Source of the DNA: Clostridia bacterium
GTDB taxonomy: Bacteria; Bacillota; Clostridia; Christensenellales; Aristaeellaceae
Assembly: GCA_017938695.1 (NCBI GenBank)
Contig: JAGBBA010000025.1
Span: 1 to 64,000, forward strand
Direction of reading: 5' to 3'
Length of the DNA stretch: 64,000 nucleotides
Positions 52,905 to 60,994 of the stretch are shown piece after piece. Positions within the stretch are counted from its first letter, which is position 1. The number at the start of each line of letters is the position of its first letter. The translations under genes were made by a program, and so were the position numbers. Under the pieces are notes generated by a model. It was not told the DNA's origin, made no database searches, and saw only the letters and a list, made by a program, of their open reading frames with translations.

Positions 52905-54944
52905 ATGAAGAAATTTGCCGCATGGCTGTTGCTGATCCTCCTGGTGGCCACCTGCCTGCCTGCCCAGGCCGCCACGCCCTACCGCACCTTCACCCTGGGC
53001 GTGGACAAGATCGACATGGTGGAAACCCAAACGGCTTACGAGCCCATCCGCACCATGATCCGCTTCGGCGAAGAAACCCTGAAAATGCCCTCCGACATGC
53101 GCATGGGCCCCGACGGCAACCTGTATATTGCCGATACAGGCAACAAGCGCATCCTGGTGATCACCAAGGAGGGCGAGCTGGTCAAGGAGATCGCCGACAA
53201 AAAGAACATCAAATCCCCCAAGGGCGTGTATGTGGATGATGCGCTGAACATCTACATCGCTGATGAAAACGCCCGCGCCGTGCTGGTGTACGACAAGGAC
53301 GGCAACTACCTGATGGAATACGAAAAGCCCACCCATCAGCTCTTCGGCCAGACTTCGCCCTATGTGCCCCAGAAGGTGGTGCTGGACAAGCGCGGCAACC
53401 TGTACATCGTGTCCAAGGGCAATACCAACGGCGTTGTGCAGATTAGCCCCGTGGGCGGCGGCGAGTTCCTGGGCTACTACGGTGCCAACACCTCCCGCGT
53501 GTCCCTGCTGACCCAGATCCGCCGGCTGCTCTTCGGCCAGGATTCTGCGGCCATCGGCGACATCGTGCCCATCTCCGTGCGCAACCTGACCATCGACGAA
53601 AAGGGCATGGTGTGCACCGTAACGGAGGCGGGCGACGAGAGTGCCCTGCGCCGCCTGAACGTGGCCGGCAAGAACACCCTGACCCCCGATGCCTGGACCG
53701 ACCTGAACACCTGCGTGGCCGTGAATTCCTCCGGATCCATCTTCACCGCCAATGCCAACGGCACCATCATGGAGTACACCTCCGAGGGCGCGCTGCTGTT
53801 CCTCTTCGGTGCCAACGATACCCTGAGCGAGCAGCGCATCGGTATGTTCAAGTCGGTGGAAGGCCTGGTGGTGGACGACGACTACACCATCTACGTGCTG
53901 GATGCCAACCTGAACAGCATCCAGGTGCTTAAGCCCACCGAGTTTGCCGACCTGGTGCATCAGGCGTTCACCCTGTTCCAGGATGGTAAATACGCCGAGT
54001 CGAAGGCCCCCTGGACGGAAGTGCTGCGCATGAACTCCCTGTTCACCTACGCATCCACCGGCCTGGGCGAAGCCCTCTACCGCGAAGGCAACTACCAGGA
54101 GGCCATGGAGGCCTTCCGCAACGGCGGCTACCGCCAGGGCTACTCCGACGCCTGGTGGGAGCACCGCTCCAACATGCTCCACTCCAACATGAACCTGATC
54201 ATCTACGCCGTGGTGGGCATCATCGTGATGTGGCAGCTGATCAAGTTCCTGGACCGTAAGTTCCGCATCCTGAAGCCCCTGCGTTTCATGAAGGAAAAGA
54301 TCACCGGCGTGAAGATCATCGACCAGGTGCTCTACGGCTTCCAGATGCTGCGCAATCCCTACGACGCCTGCTACGGCATCAAGCGTGAAAAGCGGGGCAG
54401 CGTGATCTCCGCCATGATCCTGCTGACCATCTTCTTTGTGGAGTTCGTGGCCAACAAGTACTTCTCCGGCTTCCTGTTTAAAACCATGCCGGACGGCTAC
54501 TACGAGCTGCTGAACGACATCCTGATGGTCTTTGGCGTGTACGTGCTGCTGACCATCTGCTGCTATCTGGTGTGCACCATCACCGACGGCGAGGCCAAGT
54601 TCCGCGATATCTTCATCACCGCTGCCTATGCGCTGATGCCCATGATCGTGTTCCAGCCCATCACGCTGGTGTTGTCCAACGTGCTCACCTTTAACGAGGA
54701 GTTCTTCATCACGCTGCTTAGCGTGGTCAGCCTGGGCTGGACGGCACTGCTGATCGTGCTGATGCTGATGTACCAGAACGACTTTACCCTGAAGAAGACC
54801 ATCAAGACCATTTTCCTCACGCTGTTCTGCGTGCTGGTGGTGGTGGCCCTGGCGGTGGTGCTGTACATGCTCATCAGCCAGCTGGTGGACTTCATCGCAT
54901 CAATTTACGGAGAGGTGGTGTATCGCTTTGTCAAGAAAGTCTAA
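52905..54944 (+). CDS. NHL-repeat, TPR and Yip1-domain membrane protein
   Basis: This 679-residue protein starts at ATG 52905 after AAGGAGGAG. A signal peptide (1-22, ending AQA) leads into an NHL six-bladed propeller (about 45-345; units such as MRMGPDGNLYIADTGNKRILV and KGVYVDDALNIYIADENARAVLVYD). Two TPR-like helices follow (about 350-410, YREGNYQEAMEAFRNG), then a membrane helix (about 429-448) and a Yip1-type domain with five helices (about 475-670). The propeller should face outside. Similar proteins occur in clostridial sugar-transport operons, but no function is established. It might position the transporter or sense bound polymer. The end overlaps the DUF5696 gene. Confidence 0.85.
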   Translation: MKKFAAWLLLILLVATCLPAQAATPYRTFTLGVDKIDMVETQTAYEPIRTMIRFGEETLKMPSDMRMGPDGNLYIADTGNKRILVITKEGELVKEIADKKNIKSPKGVYVDDALNIYIADENARAVLVYDKDGNYLMEYEKPTHQLFGQTSPYVPQKVVLDKRGNLYIVSKGNTNGVVQISPVGGGEFLGYYGANTSRVSLLTQIRRLLFGQDSAAIGDIVPISVRNLTIDEKGMVCTVTEAGDESALRRLNVAGKNTLTPDAWTDLNTCVAVNSSGSIFTANANGTIMEYTSEGALLFLFGANDTLSEQRIGMFKSVEGLVVDDDYTIYVLDANLNSIQVLKPTEFADLVHQAFTLFQDGKYAESKAPWTEVLRMNSLFTYASTGLGEALYREGNYQEAMEAFRNGGYRQGYSDAWWEHRSNMLHSNMNLIIYAVVGIIVMWQLIKFLDRKFRILKPLRFMKEKITGVKIIDQVLYGFQMLRNPYDACYGIKREKRGSVISAMILLTIFFVEFVANKYFSGFLFKTMPDGYYELLNDILMVFGVYVLLTICCYLVCTITDGEAKFRDIFITAAYALMPMIVFQPITLVLSNVLTFNEEFFITLLSVVSLGWTALLIVLMLMYQNDFTLKKTIKTIFLTLFCVLVVVALAVVLYMLISQLVDFIASIYGEVVYRFVKKV

Positions 54945-57480
54945 GCTTGTATCCTTGCTGCTGGCCCTGGCAATGCTGTGCACCTGCCTGCCCGCCGTGG
55001 CTGAATCCGCCGCCGTGCCCGAGGGGTACGAGCAGGTGGCCGAAACCAGCCGCTTCACCCTGTATCTCAAGCAGGACACCATGGCCCTGATCATCCAGAG
55101 CAAAGCCTCCGGCGAGCTGATGTACTCCACCGTGCAGGAAGCCAACACCGGCAACGCCACCTGGAAGGGCTTCTACCAGTCCGGCGTGGTGATCGAGTAC
55201 CTGGAGGACGTGAAGGATAAGCCCATCCAGGCCGACTTCATCAACAACGCCAACACCATCACCTACGATTTTGCAGAGAATGCCTTCACTGCCCATATCG
55301 CCTATACCGACCTGGGCATCAGCTTCGATGTGAACGTAGCCATGGACGAAGAGGGCCTGCATGTGCACCTGCCCACCGACACCATCGTGGAAACCAAGGA
55401 CGAGACCTTCATGATGGTGCTCGACGATGCAGGCGTGGAAAAGCGCATCGACACTGCCAAGTACACCAAGTCCGCCGAGGAGAGCGAGTTCATCCTCACC
55501 ACCAAGGATGGCAAGACCTACACCCTCAACAAGACCTATTACGTTTCTGCCAAGGAAGGCAGCGTGACAGTGAAGGATGCCGCAGGCACCAACCAGGTCA
55601 CCCTGCCCCTGGATGTGGAGCTGGCTGCTCCCTTCGACGTGTATGTGACCGATGGAAACGGCAAGGCCGTGACCATCTCCGCTGATGCGGTGGCCAGTGT
55701 GCAGAAGAACATGTACATCACCGCCACCGCCAAGGACAACTCCGCCCTGCGTATCCCCCAGGACAAGGTGGTGTCCATCAGCGAGTACTCCTACACCATT
55801 TCCTCTGTGTACCTGTATCCCTTCATGGGCCACAGCCGGGCAGGGGAGGGCCAGGGCTACATGATCATTCCCGATGGTCAAGGTGCTTTGGTAGGTTTTG
55901 AAAACAACGAAGGCCGCTACTCCTCTCCCTACGACAAGCAGGTCTACGGCATGAACATCGGTGTGGAGGACCAGATGGCCTCCAATACCCGCGTTCCTTC
56001 CGAGGACGTGCTGGCCCCCTTCTTCGGCATGGTGCATACCGACAAGCAGATGGCTGTGCTGGGCGTGGTGGAGGAGGGCGATATCGCCACCCGTATCCAG
56101 GCCTACCCCAACGGCGTGCGTAACCTGCCCTTCGACTGGGTGACTGCCAAGTTCACCTACCGCTTCGTGTTCAACCAGCCCATGGGCCCCAGTGCCGGTG
56201 CCGTGGCTACCCGTAACGAGCACCGCCGCCAGTTCGACATCCGCCAGCATTTCCTGCTGGAGGACGGCGACACCGCCACCTACGCTGGTCTGGCCGTGGC
56301 CTACCGGGATTACCTGGCCGACAAGGGTTATTTCGCCAATGCTGACCAGCGCGACTTCGACGTGCAGCTGGATTTCCTGGGCATTGAGCGCGAGAATTAC
56401 ATCCTGGGCAAGCAGGACGTGGTGATGACCTCCTTTGAGGATGCAGGCAGCATCCTGGACGCCCTGAAAGCCAAGGGTGTGGACAGCATGAGCGTTGTCT
56501 ACCGCGGCTGGCAGGCAGATGGCCTCACCGGCGGCCTGCCCACCGACCGCTACAGCCCTGCTGGTTCCCTGGGCGGCGACAAGGGCCTTCAGGAACTGCG
56601 GGAAAAGGCCGAAGACATGAACGTGGCTTTCGCCCTGGAAGCAGACGTGCTGAGCCTGAACACCCAGACCCATCCCACGCTGACCTTCAGCGCATTGAAG
56701 AAGATCACCTCCCAAACCTGGAGCAAGCCCACCTTCGGCATGGTGTACGACACCACCCACTACCTGAATCCGCTTTCCTCCAGGGATATCGCGCTGAGCC
56801 TGTTCAAGCAGCTGCAAAATGCTGGCGTGAAGGGCATCTCCTTCACCGGCATCACCCAGCTGCTGGCGGACTACTACCACAAGGACGCCTACCACGACAC
56901 CAGTGAGATGGCCGCCATTTACAACGAGATCATCGACACCGCCAACGATAGCTTCGAAACCAGCCTGGTAAGCCCCAATGCTTACCTGTGGCCCCTGGCG
57001 GATGCCATCAGCGATCTCCCCATCGCCGGCAGCGACTACACCTACACCGATGCGGAGATCCCCTTCCTGACCATCGCGCTGTCCGGCCAGATCCCGTACT
57101 ATGTGGAGTATGCGAACTTCCAGGCCAATACCAAGGAATTCTTCCTGCACCTGATGGAGCAGGGCGCGCGGCCTTCCTTCCTGCTGACGTGGGAAGACCC
57201 CATCAAGCTGCAAAACTCCAACTCTGCCAGCATCTACTCCTCCCGCTACGAGCTGTATGAGGACCTGATCGTCCAGTGGTACGGCGAACTGAAGGCCCTG
57301 TATGAAACGGTAGGGGAGAGCGGCGTCATCATGGATCACGTCCGCCAGGGCGACATGGTGAAGGTCACCTGGTCCAACGGTACCCGGGTCTACCTGAACT
57401 TTGGCGACAAGCAGGCCGCCATGGATGACGTGACGCTGGACAAACTCAGCTATAAGGTGGTGAATGGCAATGGCAACTAA
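54928..57480 (+). CDS. DUF5696-type secreted protein of unknown function
   Basis: This 850-residue protein starts at TTG 54928, nine bases after GGAGAGGTGG and inside the end of the preceding gene. A signal peptide (1-25, ending AVA) is followed by a beta-rich region (about 30-300) and a middle domain with GYMIIPDGQGALVGFEN. The C-terminal part (about 450-780) has alternating strands and helices like a TIM barrel (VVMTSFEDAGSILDALKAKGVDSMSVVYRGWQADG; FGMVYDTTHYLNP; GISFTGI). I recall such proteins as DUF5696, found beside sugar ABC transporters. A hidden glycosidase or polysaccharide-binding role is possible, but no catalytic pair is assigned. Confidence 0.8.
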   Translation: MSRKSKLVSLLLALAMLCTCLPAVAESAAVPEGYEQVAETSRFTLYLKQDTMALIIQSKASGELMYSTVQEANTGNATWKGFYQSGVVIEYLEDVKDKPIQADFINNANTITYDFAENAFTAHIAYTDLGISFDVNVAMDEEGLHVHLPTDTIVETKDETFMMVLDDAGVEKRIDTAKYTKSAEESEFILTTKDGKTYTLNKTYYVSAKEGSVTVKDAAGTNQVTLPLDVELAAPFDVYVTDGNGKAVTISADAVASVQKNMYITATAKDNSALRIPQDKVVSISEYSYTISSVYLYPFMGHSRAGEGQGYMIIPDGQGALVGFENNEGRYSSPYDKQVYGMNIGVEDQMASNTRVPSEDVLAPFFGMVHTDKQMAVLGVVEEGDIATRIQAYPNGVRNLPFDWVTAKFTYRFVFNQPMGPSAGAVATRNEHRRQFDIRQHFLLEDGDTATYAGLAVAYRDYLADKGYFANADQRDFDVQLDFLGIERENYILGKQDVVMTSFEDAGSILDALKAKGVDSMSVVYRGWQADGLTGGLPTDRYSPAGSLGGDKGLQELREKAEDMNVAFALEADVLSLNTQTHPTLTFSALKKITSQTWSKPTFGMVYDTTHYLNPLSSRDIALSLFKQLQNAGVKGISFTGITQLLADYYHKDAYHDTSEMAAIYNEIIDTANDSFETSLVSPNAYLWPLADAISDLPIAGSDYTYTDAEIPFLTIALSGQIPYYVEYANFQANTKEFFLHLMEQGARPSFLLTWEDPIKLQNSNSASIYSSRYELYEDLIVQWYGELKALYETVGESGVIMDHVRQGDMVKVTWSNGTRVYLNFGDKQAAMDDVTLDKLSYKVVNGNGN

Positions 57481-58408
57481 GAAGCGCGAAAAGAATCCCC
57501 ACGACAAGCGGCGGATTACCAAGCGCAAGCTGCGCGAGTGGTTCTACGGGTATCTGTTCCTGTCCCCGTGGATCATCGGCGTGTGCATCTTCTTTGTGTA
57601 TTCCATGGTCACCTCGCTGAATTACTCGGTGCACAAGATCGTTTTTGACGGCGGTGTGCAGACCCAGCCCCTGGAGTTCTGGTACAAGAACTATGTGGAC
57701 GTGTTCACCCTGGAAACGGATCTGCCCACCACCCTGGGCTCCTTCACCATCAGCCTGGTGCTGCAATTGCCCATCATCATCTCCTTCTCACTGATCATCG
57801 CCATGCTGCTCAACGGCTCCATCCGCTGCCGCTCCATGTTCCGTATGATCTTCTTCCTGCCGGTGATCATCGCCACCGGCCCGGTGATGAACATGCTCAC
57901 CGCCCAGGGCGTGGCCACTGTGCCCATGATGAGCGACGGCAGCCTGGCGGCTCTGCTGGGCGGACTGCCATCCTTCCTATCAGAGCCCATTACAGAATTG
58001 TTCAACTCCCTGATCCTGATTTTGTGGAATTCGGGCATCCAGATATTGATCTTCCTTTCCGGCCTGCAGAAGGTTTCCAATACCATGTATGAGGCAGCGA
58101 AGATCGACGGTGCCAACGGCTGGGAATCCTTCTGGAAGATCACCCTGCCGATCCTCAAGCCCATCATTCTGCTGAACTCGGTGTACACCGTGGTCACCCT
58201 GGCCACCGGCGGCACCAATGAGATCATCGAGCTGATCTACTCCGCCACTTACCTCACCCCCTGGACCAAGGGCTACAGCTACGGCATGGCCTTCAGCTGG
58301 ATCTATACGGCGATCATCGCTGTGATCCTGGTGGTGGTGTTCCTCTTGCTCAAGGAAAAGAGCGACAAGCACGTGGTATACGAAAAGCGGCTTGTGAAGC
58401 TGCACTAA
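57470..58408 (+). CDS. Second carbohydrate ABC transporter permease (MalF type)
   Basis: This 312-residue protein starts at ATG 57470; AAGGTGG lies 9 nt upstream, whereas ATG 57464 is too near. The first 25 residues are strongly basic, followed by six membrane helices. The EAA loop is MYEAAKIDGANGWESFWKITLPILKP (about 205-230). The gene overlaps the DUF5696 stop by 11 nt. It pairs with the next permease, giving a second translocation channel in the locus. Confidence 0.94.
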   Translation: MATKKREKNPHDKRRITKRKLREWFYGYLFLSPWIIGVCIFFVYSMVTSLNYSVHKIVFDGGVQTQPLEFWYKNYVDVFTLETDLPTTLGSFTISLVLQLPIIISFSLIIAMLLNGSIRCRSMFRMIFFLPVIIATGPVMNMLTAQGVATVPMMSDGSLAALLGGLPSFLSEPITELFNSLILILWNSGIQILIFLSGLQKVSNTMYEAAKIDGANGWESFWKITLPILKPIILLNSVYTVVTLATGGTNEIIELIYSATYLTPWTKGYSYGMAFSWIYTAIIAVILVVVFLLLKEKSDKHVVYEKRLVKLH

Positions 58409-58423
58409 GGAGGGGAGAGAAAG

Positions 58424-59398
58424 ATGCGTTTCAAACTGCCTCCGAAGGGAGCCCGCAAGGACTACTACAAGAAAGTGATGATGGGCAGCAACGATCGCCG
58501 CGGCGTGATCATGAGCGTGGTGGTGTACACCCTGCTGATAACCATTGCCTTCATCTACCTGTACCCGGTGCTGTACATGTTCTCCCGTTCGCTGATGGGC
58601 AAAAACGACCTGCTGGATGTAGCAGCCAAGTGGATCCCCAGCAGCGTAACGCTGAACAACTACGCCTCGGCCATTGCTACGATGGACTACTGGAATTCCC
58701 TTTTGAAGAACCTGGCCATCGCCTTGACTTCCACCCTGTGCCAGGTGTTCGTGTGCTCGCTGGTGGGCTATGGCTTTGCCCGGTATAACTTCCCGGGCAA
58801 GATGCTGTGGATGGTGATCCTGATCCTGTCCTTCCTGCTGCCTGCCCAGACCATCGCCGTGCCGAACTTCCTTCTGTTCAACTCCATGAACATCGTGGAC
58901 GGCACGCTCAAGCCCTTCCTGATCACCGCCATCCTGGGCCAGGGCTTCAAGAGCTGCCTGTGCATCCTGATTTTCTACAACTTCCACCGTCAGGTTCCCC
59001 AGTCGCTGATCGAGGCAGCGGAGATCGACGGCGCAGGCCACATCAAGGCCTACTTCCAGATCGCTGTGCCCCTGTCCGCCGCGGCCATCGTGGTGGTGAC
59101 GCTGTTCTCCTTCGTGTGGTACTGGAACGAGGTCGACCTGGTCCGTACCTACCTGGGCAGCACCAACGACCGCAATGTGGGCCTGACCACGCTGATGCTG
59201 GAACTGAACAAGTTCGAGGACAGCTACAACGCTGTGTATGCCACCCATGCACAGTCCACCACCTCCACCAACCGCCTGAACGACGCCATCAAGATGGCCG
59301 GCACGATGCTCTCCATCGCGCCCATGCTGCTGATGTACTTCTTCCTGCAGAAGCAGTTCGTCGAATCGGTTGACAAGGCTGGTATCACCGGCGAATAA
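58424..59398 (+). CDS. Second carbohydrate ABC transporter permease (MalG type)
   Basis: This 324-residue protein starts at ATG 58424 after AAGGAGGGG. It has six helices and the EAA loop LIEAAEIDGAGHIKAYFQIAVPLSAA (about 196-221). The region between helices 5 and 6 (DRNVGLTTLMLELNKFEDSYN...) is longer than in the first pair. This suggests that the two permease pairs are not simple duplicates. A hairpin follows before the binding-protein gene. Confidence 0.94.
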   Translation: MRFKLPPKGARKDYYKKVMMGSNDRRGVIMSVVVYTLLITIAFIYLYPVLYMFSRSLMGKNDLLDVAAKWIPSSVTLNNYASAIATMDYWNSLLKNLAIALTSTLCQVFVCSLVGYGFARYNFPGKMLWMVILILSFLLPAQTIAVPNFLLFNSMNIVDGTLKPFLITAILGQGFKSCLCILIFYNFHRQVPQSLIEAAEIDGAGHIKAYFQIAVPLSAAAIVVVTLFSFVWYWNEVDLVRTYLGSTNDRNVGLTTLMLELNKFEDSYNAVYATHAQSTTSTNRLNDAIKMAGTMLSIAPMLLMYFFLQKQFVESVDKAGITGE

Positions 59399-59422
59399 GC
59401 CGGAACACATCCCCATTGGATC

Positions 59423-59441
59423 AAAGCCCGGCAAGGGCTTT
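59423..59441 (+). promoter_or_regulatory. Intercistronic hairpin before the binding-protein gene
   Basis: AAAGCCC (59423-59429) and GGGCTTT (59435-59441) form a stem followed by an A/T-rich stretch and AGGAGGG. Such structures often partly terminate or stabilise mRNA between permease and binding-protein genes. Confidence 0.45.
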
Positions 59442-59469
59442 AGATTAAAAATTTTAGGAGGGTACCCGT

Positions 59470-60897
59470 ATGAAAAAGCTGGCTTCCCTGGTGCTGGCCC
59501 TGTGCATGCTGCTGTCCCTGGCCTCCTTCGCGAGTGCTGAAGAGTACAACATGCCCGCCATGAACACCACCGACCCCATCACTCTGTCCATCATGACCTG
59601 GGACGACTTTGAGATGACCGCTGCTCTGGCTGCCGAGTTCTCCAAGATCTATCCCAACATCACCGTTGAGATCATCCGCACCACCACCGCTAACGTGACT
59701 GCGGACCTGACCAACTACGCCGCTTCCAACTCCCTGCCCGACCTGTTCTTCTTCCTGGATCTGGATCCTCTGATGGCCAGCCCCTACATGGCTGACATCA
59801 CCGAGTACATCGAGAACGACGAAGAAGCCCAGACCAAGCTGTATCCCACCCTGCGCAAGATGGGCTACATCGACGGCGAGCGTTGCTTCTTCATGGCTGG
59901 CGAGTTCCTGCCCGCTACTGTGTACCTGGATGCCAACGTGTTCGAGACCATGAACGTGGAAATGCCCGCTCAGGACTGGACCTGGGAGCAGTTCGTTGAG
60001 CTGACCCAGTCCATGACCGATCCCACCCAGAACATCTGGGCCTACACCAACGGCATGTATGCCCCCGTGACCTTCGGCCCCATCTCCCTGACCGAGAACG
60101 CCATCGGCGAATTCGGCTGGAACGGCGAGAGCTACAACTTCGAGTCCGGCTGGGCCGAGGCTCTGGAGCTGCAGCAGGAGAACATCCGTCTGGGCAACAC
60201 CTGCGTGGGCGGCTCCGATGCTTACCTGGCTGTTGATCCCGCCAACGAGTGGCCCGGCCAGACCGGTCACGTGGCTGTGCTGACCGACGCCTTCTGGACC
60301 CTGAACAACATCTACACCAAGCCCCTGGCCCTGGATCGCGGCATCAAGATGGTGCCCTACAATCCTCCGGTGGGCGCTGAGAACGGCGGCCAGCTGGCCT
60401 TCCTGGACGGCATCGCTGTTTCCTCCGGCTGCGAATATCCCCGTGAGGCCTATGAGCTGATGAAGTACCTGTGCTGGGGCAAGGACGGCTGGATGAAGCG
60501 CTGCGAGCTGTTCCCCACCCTGGTTTGGGAAGGCACCGAGAACAAGGCTTACGACGTGCCCAACTGCCTGCCCATGATCCAGGACGACGAGCTGAACCAG
60601 GCTTTCGCCGCGCTGATGCCTGACCTGGGCTACTGGAACGACTGGGTCTCCTTCATGGAGAACATCAAGAACCCCGTGACCTGGGGCGCCCGTACCATCC
60701 CCGGCTTCAACGCCTTCCTGGCTAACTACTACAACGGCGCTGACTTCAATGGCGTGATCGGCATCGAGGCCGCCATCAACGAAGGCGCTGTGGACGCTTA
60801 CGACTACACCGCTCTCCTGGCTGAGCAGGGCCGCTACTACTACGAGCAGGCTATGGCTGCCTTCTACGAGATCTACGGCCAGCCCGCCGCCAAGTAA
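59470..60897 (+). CDS. Extracellular solute-binding protein of the second ABC system
   Basis: This 475-residue protein starts at ATG 59470 after AGGAGGG. A signal peptide (1-23, ending ASA) has no lipobox, so anchoring is unclear. The body matches SBP_bac_1 (ITLSIMTWDDFEMTAALAAEFSKIYPNITVEII, then LPDLFFFLDLDPLM). Codon use (GCT, CGT, GGC, TAC) is more biased than that of the permease genes and is close to that of tuf, which suggests very high expression. It has a strong terminator and is the last gene of the transport operon before GH51. Confidence 0.93.
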   Translation: MKKLASLVLALCMLLSLASFASAEEYNMPAMNTTDPITLSIMTWDDFEMTAALAAEFSKIYPNITVEIIRTTTANVTADLTNYAASNSLPDLFFFLDLDPLMASPYMADITEYIENDEEAQTKLYPTLRKMGYIDGERCFFMAGEFLPATVYLDANVFETMNVEMPAQDWTWEQFVELTQSMTDPTQNIWAYTNGMYAPVTFGPISLTENAIGEFGWNGESYNFESGWAEALELQQENIRLGNTCVGGSDAYLAVDPANEWPGQTGHVAVLTDAFWTLNNIYTKPLALDRGIKMVPYNPPVGAENGGQLAFLDGIAVSSGCEYPREAYELMKYLCWGKDGWMKRCELFPTLVWEGTENKAYDVPNCLPMIQDDELNQAFAALMPDLGYWNDWVSFMENIKNPVTWGARTIPGFNAFLANYYNGADFNGVIGIEAAINEGAVDAYDYTALLAEQGRYYYEQAMAAFYEIYGQPAAK

Positions 60898-60930
60898 GCA
60901 AAGAACCAAGCATTGACTTGATTCCAAGCG

Positions 60931-60964
60931 AAGGGGGAGCAGACTTCGCTCTGCTCCCCCTTTT
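60931..60964 (+). terminator. Strong terminator after the binding-protein gene
   Basis: AAGGGGGAGCAGA and TCTGCTCCCCCTT arms with a six-base loop and TTTT. Confidence 0.92.
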
Positions 60965-60994
60965 CCCAAAGACCCGATGGAAGGATGTTCACGG

